DNA from: Lingula anatina
Lineage: Eukaryota; Brachiopoda; Lingulata; Lingulida; Lingulidae
NCBI RefSeq assembly: GCF_001039355.2
Contig: NW_019773913.1
Location: forward strand, 1-34,585
Direction of reading: 5' to 3'
DNA length: 34,585 bases
Shown: positions 22,008-32,579 of the stretch, piece by piece
Position numbering within the stretch: position 1 is the first letter of the stretch
How the letters are laid out: the number at the start of each line of letters is the position of its first letter
Notes under the pieces: generated by a model
What the model saw: the letters and a program-made list of their open reading frames with translations, nothing else
Told to the model about the DNA's origin: nothing
Database searches by the model: none
Made by a program: the position numbers and the translations under genes

Positions 22008-25000
22008 TTTAATCATCAGTGGCAGCACTGCGTATTGAGAGTGCGGTAGGTCACCTACAGTACTATTTTACCATATAAGAATGTTAATGTTTTAAAAATG
22101 TAAAGATTTATGTGCCAGTAGTAATATGGTTTTTTCTTTGTTTTTCAGGAGAAAGTGAAAAAATGATGACAAAATATATGCAATTTTCAGTATTTCAGTT
22201 ATTATAATATGAGTAATAGCTGTAACATGAGTTTTTGGTTGGCCCCCAGGTTCTTCATGATGTGTCTCTGGAACCCTTGCATTTGATGAAGAAGAGGAGT
22301 ATTAATCAAAGACTGAGGATACGAGAGGTGTTCCACAGTAGTGTGAACAGATTACCACCTGATAAACTGACACTTGTAAAGGTATCACTCCACAGACATA
22401 AACTCACACTTGTAGAAATTTCACTGTGTAAACGTAAATTCACAATTGTGAAGGAATCACTCAATAAACATAAAATCATATATAGTTTTAAAGGTATCAC
22501 CAGATAGACATAAACTCGCAGTTACAAAGGCCTAACTGTTTAGACATTAACTCACACTTGTAAAGGTATCACTCCACAGACATAAACTCATGCATCTCTG
22601 TAAAGACACCACACCTGAACAATAAACATAAGGCCAATTTTATTTATATTTCCACCAATAATGTGTTTTATTAATTAATAATGAGAACTTAGCTATTTAA
22701 TTAGTTGATCAAATAATTATGATGAGAATTATTTGCCTTGATAGAGGTTTGTGCCCCCTGAGTGCCTTTCTAGTCTTTAATTAATTTTTTTAAGCCTTGA
22801 TAATTTTAATTAAAAAAAAAGTGGTGCCTTAAAAACAAAAGTTTTGTTTTCTGTCTCCAGCACAGGTTACTCCCTGCTGCCCTGTCCTACTGGGAAAACA
22901 CACTGGTTGTCAGGCAAACTGCAGGTCCAATTAGACTGAACAGGTAAGGAAACACCAGGTATTGATGCCTGATAAATTTCACCTAATTGAAAAATTATTT
23001 TACCTTTTTTCTTTCAGTAGAAAAATGATTTAAATTATTAATGTCAGTACTGTTACAGTAAGGTTTCTATGGGAACCATTGAATGAATATGTAATAGTTT
23101 TGAGATGTGCATATTGTATGTGCGGTATATTTTGAAAGTAAAATGTGATACTAGTAAGCTGATGCACAGATTTTCTTTTTTGTGATTTTTTTTCAATTTA
23201 AAAGATAATAAAATTCATAAGTTGTGCAAATCACTAAATTCCTTTGATAGTTATTAGTCAGCATCAAAGATCTGTGTGAATTACTAGCTAACAGATTTTA
23301 ATTTAATTTAATTTAATTTAATTTTAAAAAAGTTAAAAACCTTTTATTAGCTGTTGATTGAAAGAACCATCACTGATTGTAATATTGCATTGGTTGAACC
23401 TCATGCCGCCTCTGCATTACTGGTAAAATTCTAACAGTAAAGTTTGTATTGTCAATTTCTGATTGTAGGAACTGCTCCCAGAATGACATAATCTACAGGG
23501 CAGGGTATTACCCTCCATACTGTGTACATGGCTGTGAGCAAACCACTTACTGTGGACATGTCCCTGTGCCTTATGACCATCTGGAGGTCAGTGGTTGACC
23601 ATAAAGTATTGAGGGGAAGGAGAGGGTGGGGGGGGACTGACAGTTTGGAAAAGAAAATTGGATTTGAAATTAAGAAATGAAATCATGTGTCCTATGGTTT
23701 CCACCATGTTGTTGAACCTCACGTGAAAATCTAGCTTTTAGTTGTCTTTCCGGAATTTGCACCATTTGAAACTTTTTGTTTTACTCCAAATGATCTCTGT
23801 AATGGTTTTTGTGTAAAGAAGATCATAATTATTTGCTGAGCTGTAATCTCGATCATAGTCTGTCAGGATTGTAAATTAAAAAAATGATAAATTGTTGTAT
23901 TTCTTATAAGATACACAATCATTTAGAATAAGGCATATTAATAGTTTGGTGTTTGTACTGAATTCTAGGCCTGCCGCATATATCAAGATGGTCATTATCA
24001 TGAGACAGGCTATGCAGGAAGAGGTGTCCTCAACGCAGATTTTGTCCTCTATGTGTCAGCAGTGGCGTCATCCAAGTGTGACCCTGAGGTCACTGTGGCC
24101 TATGCTGCCTACTGCCAGCTGGAGGGGAGTATGGATAGGTAGGTCAACTTGATGGATAGGTAGGTCAACTTGATGGATGGGTAGGTCAACTTGATGGATA
24201 GGTAGGTCAACCTGGGGCCGGTTTCACAAAGCAGTAGTTAGTTAGCGATCGGTAGTTAGCCTATCGCTAGTTAGAGTGCCGTTTCACGAAGCAGTCGCTA
24301 GTTCTCTCGCTCGTTATTGTCTCGTTGTTGCCTTGGATATTTAACGACTGGTCAGACCAGTCGCTAACTCTAGAGTTTCATCGTACGCATGCGTAATGAG
24401 TGAAATAAAAAGGTTGCTTAGTTACCGTTGTCTGTCGTTTGTCTTTGTATCCAATATGGCGGCTACTTTTCTTGATATCCGTACCGCCAGACGGCAACGT
24501 AGACTACGACGTTTTCATGAAAGGCAGAATCTATTAGAATATACACATGATGATGCAATTTACGAGAGGTTGCGCCTAGCTGTGACAAAAAGAGCGGCAA
24601 AAAGGTGGTGGAGATCCTTTACGACGACCTCAAAGCAGACGTTCTTATGCATTTCCAGCCACCAAAAATTGGAGAGTTAGTGCTTTCCTGACACTTTTAC
24701 GCAAGAATTCCACTTCCGGCAGACGGTTTCGAGAGTACAGTGAGTAACGAGAGAACTAACGACCGAACTTTACGACTGAACTTAGCGATGAGTTAACGAC
24801 TGCTTCGTGAAACACCCCTCGAAAATCGCTAAGTTTGCTCGTTAGCGAGGTAGTTCAGTAGTTAGTTGTTCTAACTAACTACTGCTTTGTGAAACCGGCA
24901 TCTGATGGACAGGTAGGTCAATGTAATGGATAGGTAGGTCAACTTGATGGCTGGGTAGGTGAAGTTAATGAATTGGTAGGTCAACTTCATGGAAAGATAG

Positions 25001-28000
25001 ATCAGCTGTATGGATAATTTTCTAAACTGTAAGAAAAGGAAGGTCAATTTTATGGATACGAATCTTCAACATTATGAAGAGGCAACGTTTCAGTTATTTT
25101 ACAATCATTTATAGGTCCATGCACCGCATAGATAGAAAATTCACAGTATCAAAATTTTCTGTGCAGAAAACGTACAAGGTGTAACTATATTTGTCCATAT
25201 TCATATGGTCTTAATAAGTGAAATTGACCTGTATATTATCTGATTCAGTAGATATTTATAGCCGCCCATATGCCAAATGTAAGTTATATTATTGTAATAA
25301 ACTTAACCCGTTGTAAATGTTTATTTTTCAGACCAGTAGCGGGATTTATCAATCTCTGTCCCTATTCCATCTCCACCAAACTCCATGACATGACAGAGAT
25401 GGTGTCCACAATCAAACATGAGATACTGCATGCTTTAGTAAGTACCTGGTTTTCATATTGAAAAAAAGGGTCAAAATGAAGAAAATTGTAATTAAAGAGA
25501 AAATGTTATAAAAATAAAGTAATTTTTCTTCTTTCAACAGCTTAATAAATGAAATCAACAAAAAAAAAAATGATTTGTCTAAAGTATGTAATATGATATG
25601 TGTTATGATTGTGGTATTTCAGGGTTTTTCAGCAGGTCTGTTTGCTATGTACAGAGACAAAAATGGAGATCCTTTGACTGAGCGGGACATATTCACTGGA
25701 CGACCAGAAATGTTTAATAATGAGTATGTTGTGCTTATGGATTACTAGATATCTAATGTGAATATAATTTCTTAAAAAAATAAATACAGTGTAGAATTGA
25801 GATAAGAAGAAAAAATGTCTTTTAGCACTGTTGAAAACTGCATTTATTAAGTTTTTATGCTATTAAAATAGAATTTGTTTTTGTTTCTTTTTCAATTGTT
25901 TAAAAAAATTTAAAGTTTTATCTTTTTTTATTTTATTTTGTAACAAATTCTGTACTTTAGATTGGGAGTATACCAGTGGAGCTCCAAGGTGGTGAGAACT
26001 GTGTCCAGAAGAGACTGGAGAGTTAGAGGAGCCGTCATACAGAGGCATTTTTATCTCATGGTCACACCAAAAGTTACAGTAAGTTGACAGGAAAAACAGT
26101 AAGTTGACAGGAGCTGTGGCCAAAAGTTACAGTAAGTTGACAGGAAAAACAATAAGTTGACAGGAGTTGTGGCCAAAAGTTACAGTAAGTTGACAAGAGT
26201 CTTGGCCAAAAGTTACAGTAACTTGACAGTAGTAATGGCCAAAAGTTACAGTAAGTTGACAGAAATCATGGCCAAAAGTTGCAATAAGTTGACAGATGGT
26301 CATGGCCAAAAGTTACAGTAAGTGGATGGGAATTATAGCCAAAAGTTACAGTAAGTTGACAGTATTCATGGCCAAAAGTTACATTAAGTTGACAGGTGGT
26401 CATAGCCAGGCTTGTTACAAGTTTTATTAATTTTTGAGCAACTGTTTCGTTAGTTGCCATTGAGATGGGGACTGGTAAATTTTCACTTGTAATGTTAAAA
26501 ATCATAATTTGAAAATTATTTTTGAAGATTTTAATTTTTCAACAATTTTTGATAAGATGTCTCTTTGTGACTAAGAAAACTTTTTTGCTATATAAAGATG
26601 ATATGTGCATTGTGTGCCTGTGAATAGGCCTATATTTGAACATTGACTGTACAAACTTGGTTTTTTACAGGAAGAAGCCAGACGACACTTCAACTGTTCG
26701 ACACTAGAGGGCGCTGAGTTAGAAAACCAAGGCAGCATAGGCACTAAACTCACACACTGGGAGAAAAGGGTGTTTGAGGTATTCATGGAAATAATTCATA
26801 TTTTAGAATATTAAAGAAAAAACCCAGTGAAGATGTTTATTCCAGTTCAGTGGCATAAATTGGCATTTTGATACAGTTACAGTCCAAATCATATTTTTTA
26901 AGTGCTGTCTGGATTATAAGTTTGTCATTTTATGAAAAACTATGTTTCTGCTTGTTTAATGAAATCTTTAAGATTGAATGTTTAACTACATCAAATTTAA
27001 AGTTACAGTAGATCATATTCTGTCAGTCTCTTTGAACTACATTTAACTGATGGCGTTTCCTGCCTTTTTTTGCACAAAAATAATCAATGATATTTCCCAA
27101 AACAAAACTGTTACATGAAAAAGATGACTTCTTCAGATGATGAGTTCTTCAGAGGAGTTTTTGTGAGTAACTAAAAAGCAGCAAATATAGGAGAAAAAGT
27201 TAGAGATTGAAGTAAGTGAAATGTTTAAATTTTTTGAGTGATTGCCATGCCACATTTCCTCATCTTGTTATAGCTCAAGTGAAGCAATATATATGTTTTA
27301 GCATGAAGCCATGACAGGTACCTATACACAAAACCCAAAGATCTCTAGGATAACACTGGCACTTATGGAGGACACAGGGTAGGTAATTTAGGCAAAGGTT
27401 TCACCAATTATATAAATCATACATCATAAAAACTTTGAATTCCCCAAGTGCCTGCATTTCTAATGTAAATAAATTCTTTAAATTTGTCATTGTTTGGTGA
27501 GCTGTGGTATTTTAATAGTTTGTTATTGGTGTTATTTTATCTGGTACAAGACCATGCAACAGTGATATTCTATAATTATGTTATTGCTGTTAATTTCATC
27601 TGGCACAAGGATAGCTATGATATTTTATAAGTTTGATACTGTTGTTATTTTTAGCTGGTACAGGGTCAACTATGCCATGGCAGAGCCACTGCAGTGGGGC
27701 AAAAATCTGGGTTGTGATTTTGTGAAGAAAAGTTGCATGGAGTGGATTAAAATGAGAACTGAACAGTACGTCATTATCTATAGCCCAAGTCATAGGCCCC
27801 ATTCAGAATAGGGGACTCACTAGGCCGTCAAATATGGCAACCCACTACAAAGCTTGCAGTCTAATCTGCTAATAGGGAAGTATTCGTTGGGAAGTATTCA
27901 AGTGGGTTGGCCCTATTTGACCCTCGAACTATTTAGTCCAGTATTCTGAATGGGGCCATAGAATAGTATGAAGACCCTTGGGTCATTATTTGTATTGGAA

Positions 28001-31000
28001 AAGAATCCAGTCACTGCCTTTTTAAGATGATAATGATTGTAATAAGCAAAATTTTATAGTTAAAAATAAATCTTGTACTGGATCCAATCAACCAGTTTTA
28101 GCATAATAAACTCACATGACTCTTTACAGAGGGTGCTATGATTTTAGCATGTTTTCTTTGAAAATTCCAGGAAGAAATCCATTTTGCCATTCTGCACCAA
28201 GGTGAAGAGCACTCCACTTCGCACCCTGTGTACCACGGACCGAGATGCAGTCGCTCTGTGTAATCTCAAGCAATATCCAAAACCTATACCCTTCATGTAC
28301 CAGGTATTCCATTGGCATTTTTCTTTGTGAGTTAACAAAATCTTAGTTTTTGGCAGTATGATATGGATCAATCAGTTTTGTTTGAATTAACTGAATTATT
28401 GCCATCATAAAGATTGTGTCTCTACTGTTGTATACATTTATGTAACATATTTTAATCTTAAAAAATACAACCCAACTGTACAGCAGGAAGAAAGCTGGTT
28501 GCAAACAGGTTGGAAATGCCAGTATTTCAGTGAAACTTATGCAATGGATTCAAATAATTTATCAGTCCATTGTTTTTTGCATAATATTTGCCATTTTCAT
28601 GAGATTACATAACATGAAATAATATGAGATTTTTCTCCGTGCCAGTACTTCAGTGAAACCAATGAGGATCTCCCAGGGACAGCTGCCCAGTACGGAGGGT
28701 CAGTGGGTCTGGCCGATTATTGCCCCTATGTACAGGTGAGTATATGGCCCCATCCAGAATAGGGGACTAACTAGTCCGAGGGTCAAATATGGTGGCCTAC
28801 TACAAAGCTTGCTGTCTAATCTGCTAATAGACACTGGACAGATATCCTGTGGGGAAGTATTCAAGTGGGTCGGCCATATTTGGCCCTCGGACTAGTTTGT
28901 CCCCTATTCTGAATGGGGCCTATTATGACCAGCGGCCTGGTCACCTGCTGACCAGGAGCCGGGTGGTCTCATGAGTGACCAGTGGCTAGGTCATCTGGTA
29001 AATGTATTGTGGGCAGTGATTATATCATCTGTTAGAATGGAACCACTGATGACTCTAAGCTTAAGACCTCAAATGCCAGGTATTTTTTTAGTACTGTACA
29101 ATAAAAACTTATATATATTATTAGCCAGTAAGCAGGCATGAATTATATGGCAATTTGAAAATATTTCAGTGGCTAAAGCCCCAAACTTTTCTACCTCACT
29201 GAATTAATTCAACAACTCGGGTTTAAGTATTTGCTTATTATAACAAGCAAACTATAAATCAGTTTTTTTACAGAATATGTGTATGTGTGTGTGTATGGAG
29301 AGAGAGAATAAGGCAATTACTTTGGCTAAGCCTTGGCCTTCAGGGTTTGATCTTTTCTCATATGTATATTGATTTTGCCTCACTTTACAGTGTTCCTTTA
29401 ACATTAGTTTAAGTTTCATATATTTGTTTAATATTTTCAGGAGTTTGTGTGGAGAGACAGAACCGACACAATTCAGAGAGGCTCTAGATGCACCCTGTCT
29501 TCTAATACTGCAGGTATACATTATGTCCTTTCACTTGACACTCTGTATTAAAAGTGATGATAATGACAGTGTTGATAATATTCATGGTAATGATAACAGT
29601 TATGACACTCATAATAATAATACTTTATAGATTGATCAAAGATTTCTGTTCTGTACTTTTTCAGAAGTTCATGGCAACCATTTCCTTGAGACATATGGTC
29701 CAAATTCCAAGTGTTTTGAACACCATGGGATCTGGTCATTAAAAAGGTGCAATATGCCTGCTCCACTGAAGCACTTTGGCAGTGGATGCTACAAGGTCAG
29801 TGGATTCCTAATTATTAAAATATATATGTATATATACGTAAATATAACAATTTTAATGTTTTTCAAACTCTTTTAGATGCAGATCTTGACTTTTTTTTTT
29901 GCAGGAAAATGACACATTCTGTGTCACGAAGTTCCATCAGCGGTGTTGACTGGGTCTCATTTATTTTTTGATATCTTTCATGTGTAAATTGCGTACCTCT
30001 GTCTTCTTTGCTCTCATGCAATTATTTATTTTTATGTATTCATGTATACAATGAAAAGAATCATACAAAAGCATCTATGATGGCTTCTTCTTAATCTACC
30101 ACTTTATTTTATCTTTAATGCAATTTTGTCTTGATATTTTATGGTGGTTTAAAAGCCACTCATAGTTCATCTATGATATCATCATTCAATTATTTGTTTT
30201 GTTCCAGTACTCTTGTAACTCCACAGTGGGGTTAGTCCTGGATGTTCATGGGAAAAGCTACAGGTGCTACAAAACTGGCCAAATTCTGGTTGTCAGGGTG
30301 ATTTTTGATGGATGGCTGACAGAGGGCAGCATAGTCTGTCCATCATGCCAAGAAATATGTCAGGTAATGAAAATAAGGACTTCAGAGTGGCCAAAGTGTT
30401 GGAGAAATATTAATAACTTGTATTGCTTAGGTTTTTTTCTGCTGCTGTTTAGAATTGTCGACTCACATTGTAAGTTCAGAATAAAGTTGTTGTTTTTTAA
30501 ATTTATTTTCTGAGCATGGAATAAAAAAATTGGATAATTTCTGATGTGCTCAAAATGTCCTCAAGCAAAAATGCAATGCATTCATGAAGTAGGTATTATG
30601 ACAAACTAGCCGCCTATTTACCCACTGATGAATTTATGCAAAGCACAGTAATTTGACAACACGAGGGTCTAAATCGAAGGCTACAGCCTTCTACATATGT
30701 GATTGAACAAGGAATTAATCACCAACTTATTCTCTTTTCTGTTATTTATTCTCAATTTTTATTGCAATTCTCACATATAACTGTTCATGCCATACAGGAA
30801 GATATTATTATAATTGTGACTTATTATTGCCAATTAACTCCCTCCAATCTATTTAGGCCAAAGGTGTTACTTGTCCACCCGAGTACAATCCACCATATAG
30901 TTCTCCAGTGAATCTTCGCATGCCCTGCAGAGGGAGCCTGTTACACCCCAGACATGTGCAGGTGCTTCCTGCTGTGATATTGTTATTTGTATTATTATCA

Positions 31001-31012
31001 TCATGTATTTAG
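21752..31012 (+). CDS. LMLN: Leishmanolysin-like peptidase (invadolysin), M8 zinc metalloprotease, 653 aa
   Basis: Seventeen coding exons: 21752-21850, 22250-22381, 22861-22943, 23469-23586, 23969-24138, 25332-25437, 25623-25723, 25961-26078, 26671-26778, 27302-27378, 27655-27765, 28171-28303, 28646-28735, 29441-29513, 29665-29795, 30208-30363 and 30857-31012. All introns are GT-AG, and the exons sum to 654 codons including TAG. The protein starts with a signal peptide ([18 protein letters not shown]). The zinc site HEILH is at about residues 230-234, within HEILHALGFSAGLF. The third zinc ligand is His338 (THWEKR) and the Met-turn is EAMTG (Met349). The Cys-rich C-terminal domain includes [12 protein letters not shown] and CPSCQEICQ. 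The last about 16 residues are hydrophobic, as in a GPI-attachment signal. Length and motif order match animal LMLN. These cell-surface or secreted proteases act in adhesion and cell migration in other animals. AATAAA lies at 31254-31259. Exon 1 is the least certain exon. Confidence 0.95.
21901..22006. repeat. (CT)n-(CG)n-(AC)n compound microsatellite, LMLN intron 1
   Basis: A run of CT repeats passes through a short GC-alternating stretch into about 22 AC repeats. It accounts for the overlapping low-complexity open frames on both strands. Confidence 0.95.
22361..22620 (+). repeat. 36-bp minisatellite copying the exon 2 splice donor
   Basis: The unit includes the last bases of exon 2 (CACTTGTAAAG) plus the donor and intron start (GTATCACTCCACAGACATAA). 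About six to seven copies follow in tandem, several exactly 36 bp long. The copy near 22557-22592 repeats the CACTTGTAAAGGTATCACTC junction word exactly. Confidence 0.85.
23296..23325. repeat. (TTTAA)n microsatellite, LMLN intron 3
   Basis: About five to six tandem copies of ATTTA/TTTAA. Confidence 0.85.
24131..25010 (+). repeat. 21-bp minisatellite copying the exon 5 splice donor, split by a transposon
   Basis: The unit ATGGATAGGTAGGTCAACTT plus G contains the end of exon 5 (ATGGATAG) and its donor (GTAGGT). Four copies lie at 24131-24214 and about five more, increasingly diverged, at 24905-25010. The Harbinger element sits between them. The first copy is the functional exon-intron junction. 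Confidence 0.9.
24212..24904. mobile_element. Deleted PIF/Harbinger element in LMLN intron 5
   Basis: The 687-bp element (24215-24901) is flanked by CTG on both sides (24212-24214, 24902-24904). Removing it restores one minisatellite unit. Its ends are inverted (CCGGTTTCACAAAGCAGTAG on the left, its complement ending at 24899 on the right) with further subterminal TAACGA/TTAGCG-type repeats. A 94-aa plus-strand frame (24396-24680) contains [20 protein letters not shown] and [13 protein letters not shown], which resembles the N-terminus of PIF/Harbinger transposases. The catalytic part is absent. A 3-bp target duplication fits this superfamily, although CTG is not its usual TWA. Confidence 0.8.
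26067..26406 (+). repeat. 33-bp minisatellite copying the exon 8 splice donor
   Basis: The unit carries CCAAAAGTTACA (end of exon 8) joined to GTAAGTTGACAG (donor and intron start), followed by a variable spacer ending ATGG. About ten to eleven copies follow, most 33 bp long, some partial. Several retain an unaltered ACAGTAAGTTGAC donor. The repetitive minus-strand frames here ([10 protein letters not shown]-type) are by-products. Confidence 0.9.
27792..27960. mobile_element. 163-bp MITE in LMLN intron 11
   Basis: The element at 27795-27957 begins GGCCCCATTCAGAATAGGGG, ends with the complement of GGCCCCATTCAGAATA and is flanked by ATA on both sides. It starts about 30 bases after the exon 11 donor. 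It has no coding capacity. Confidence 0.85.
28512..28540 (+). repeat. Partial duplicate of the exon 13 acceptor region
   Basis: AATGCCAGTATTTCAGTGAA with the following ACTTA resembles the true intron-exon border GTGCCAGTACTTCAGTGAA at 28640-28658, about 125 bases downstream. Confidence 0.5.
28743..28923. mobile_element. 175-bp MITE in LMLN intron 13
   Basis: This is a second copy of the 27795 family, at 28746-28920, flanked by TAT on both sides. Its ends are GGCCCCATCCAGAATAGGGG and the matching complement, and the interior is clearly homologous to the first copy (CTACTACAAAGCTTGC, TCTAATCTGCTAATAG). It begins only 10 bases after the end of exon 13. Confidence 0.9.
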
Positions 31013-31253
31013 ATGTGCTGTTATACACTTAGTTTGGTAAGTAGTAATCATGACATTCAGTGTTAATACTGACATTATGCCTAATGCATGTTTAGTTGCA
31101 GCGGGGATGTACAGTTGTGTATATTTGTTCAGATGTTGGCCACTTTTTTTTTGTTTTTGGCCAGCAGGTACTTGGTGTCTTGCATGGCAAGTAGGCTTAA
31201 AGTTTTATGGCATTGACTGTTACAGTCATGGCCATAGAAACAGGTTATTATAA

Positions 31254-31259
31254 AATAAA
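31254..31259 (+). terminator. LMLN poly(A) signal
   Basis: AATAAA lies about 240 bases after the LMLN stop codon in an otherwise non-coding stretch, so the 3' end would fall near 31275. Confidence 0.6.
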
Positions 31260-31394
31260 AGTTTATTAAGTTTTTTTTAATTATTGCTTATTTGATCAGT
31301 TTGCTTATTTTTTGATTGAATGATTTTGAAAATGCCTTGCTATCATTTAGCTTATCAATTCTCTAGGAAGATTATGAAATTGTAGAATGCTCAC

Positions 31395-31401
<7 letters not shown>

Positions 31402-31455
<54 letters not shown>
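31402..31455. repeat. (CT)n(CA)n microsatellite
   Basis: A run of about 19 CT repeats passes directly into about eight CA repeats. Confidence 0.95.
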
Positions 31456-31653
31456 TTAAAATTGCTACAATTTCATAGGAATGAATATGATTTATCAAAC
31501 TGTGTGTAATAATGGTTTCTCAACTATTTTCAGGTTGGTATTATTTACCATGAATGTACAGGCTCAGGTGATGAGGTTCTTAGTCACTGACAGGAATGTA
31601 CTGGAAGGTCAATCAACCACTGGCAGGTAATACTGGATGAAGACAATCACATT

Positions 31654-31742
31654 GGCCCCATTCAGAATGAGAGGAGCCGAGTGCTAGCTAGGCCACGACC
31701 TAAATATGGCAGACCTACATGAAAGGAAGACTGTTTAATCCT
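31654..31742. mobile_element. Left half of a third MITE copy
   Basis: GGCCCCATTCAGAATGAGAG, then CTAAATATGG and GTTTAATCCTGTAAT follow the left half of the MITE seen in introns 11 and 13. No right end is found. Confidence 0.6.
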
Positions 31743-31768
31743 GTAATGGTCTCTCTGCCTTTCACACG

Positions 31769-31850
31769 CCTCACCATGCGTCGTCCCTGAAGGGGCACAG
31801 TAATTAAATCTCTGCTCAATTCAACCGGTCGAGGGACGATGCGTGGGAGG
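31769..31850. repeat. Inverted repeat, about 19-bp arms
   Basis: CCTCACCATGCGTCGTCCCT at 31769-31788 faces AGGGACGATGCGTGGGAGG at 31832-31850. It directly follows the partial MITE and may be another small foldback element. Confidence 0.6.
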
Positions 31851-32086
31851 CTTGAGGTCCCAGTTAGGAAAGAAAACAAATACAGAGGCTACTTTTGAAT
31901 CAAAGTTTTGAATCTTCACTGACCAGAAAGTCATGGAGACCAAGAAGTCAACACAATTTTAATAGTTAAAACAAGAATTAAAAATGCATTATTATTGAAT
32001 TTTTTTTGTATCAGCATTTGTATTATTGCTACTGTAAGTTTCTGTAAGATGTGTTGTTTGTTGCCCATTCTGGTTTTCTCACACAC

Positions 32087-32088
<2 letters not shown>

Positions 32089-32117
<29 letters not shown>
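32089..32117. repeat. (GATA)n microsatellite
   Basis: About seven GATA repeats. Confidence 0.95.
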
Positions 32118-32118
<1 letters not shown>

Positions 32119-32381
32119 GGAATGTACTTTGGGCAAAATGTACCAGAAGTACCAGAATAATTCATTACACAATTTAGTATAGGTAGTTACCCTGATTTAT
32201 ATAAACTGTGTATATTTTAGAGCATAAACATACTTAGGCTTTTAGATTTTAACCTTTTGGATATATTTATGCGAGAAACATAAATTCTCATGAACTTGTT
32301 TTCTAGTCATGATGTGTTTTATGAAATCCATTAATATAATCAGTGTCAGCCTTGAATTAAACTTTTTGGTGCTCACATTGT

Positions 32382-32383
<2 letters not shown>

Positions 32384-32420
<37 letters not shown>
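32384..32420. repeat. (GT)n microsatellite
   Basis: About 18 GT repeats. Confidence 0.95.
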
Positions 32421-32422
<2 letters not shown>

Positions 32423-32526
32423 ACTTGTTGTTTGTACCAGTTTTGTAACAAAAAAAAAAGTTAAGTGATAAAGTATGGATAAACATAGACTTTTAGTTTG
32501 GAAATTGTTCTCAACTTTTAGACCAA

Positions 32527-32579
32527 AATGGGACTACTACTTTGACAGGAGATAAGCCTGTAGTAGTAGTAGTCCCATT
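32527..32579. ncRNA. Strong short hairpin, possible small RNA precursor or mini-palindrome
   Basis: The 23-base arms 32527-32549 (AATGGGACTACTACT then TTGACAGG) and 32557-32579 (CCTGTAGT then AGTAGTAGTCCCATT) enclose a 7-base loop. Fifteen pairs, a 3-base interior loop and five pairs can form. It is shorter than a usual animal miRNA precursor and the pairing does not extend outward, so a decayed palindrome is equally likely. Confidence 0.3.

Noticed and set aside
21752-22028. Low-complexity frames through the CT/AC repeats on both strands
   Set aside because: Only the first 33 codons on the plus strand (LMLN exon 1) are real; the rest is microsatellite.
24396-24680. Host gene encoding 94 aa
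   Set aside because: It lies entirely inside the Harbinger element and looks like the N-terminal remnant of its transposase.
22361-26406. CRISPR-like regularly spaced repeats
   Set aside because: The units are contiguous or near-contiguous tandem repeats without unique spacers, in introns of an animal gene.
26079-26505. Minus-strand frames with repeated [10 protein letters not shown]-like peptide
   Set aside because: They are translations of the 33-bp minisatellite of intron 8 and lie inside the well-supported LMLN gene.
29548-29766. Frames rich in His/Tyr on the minus strand
   Set aside because: They overlap LMLN exon 15 and simple-sequence intron on the opposite strand, with no domain.
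30199-30513. 104-aa single-exon frame
   Set aside because: It is LMLN exon 16 read beyond its splice borders.
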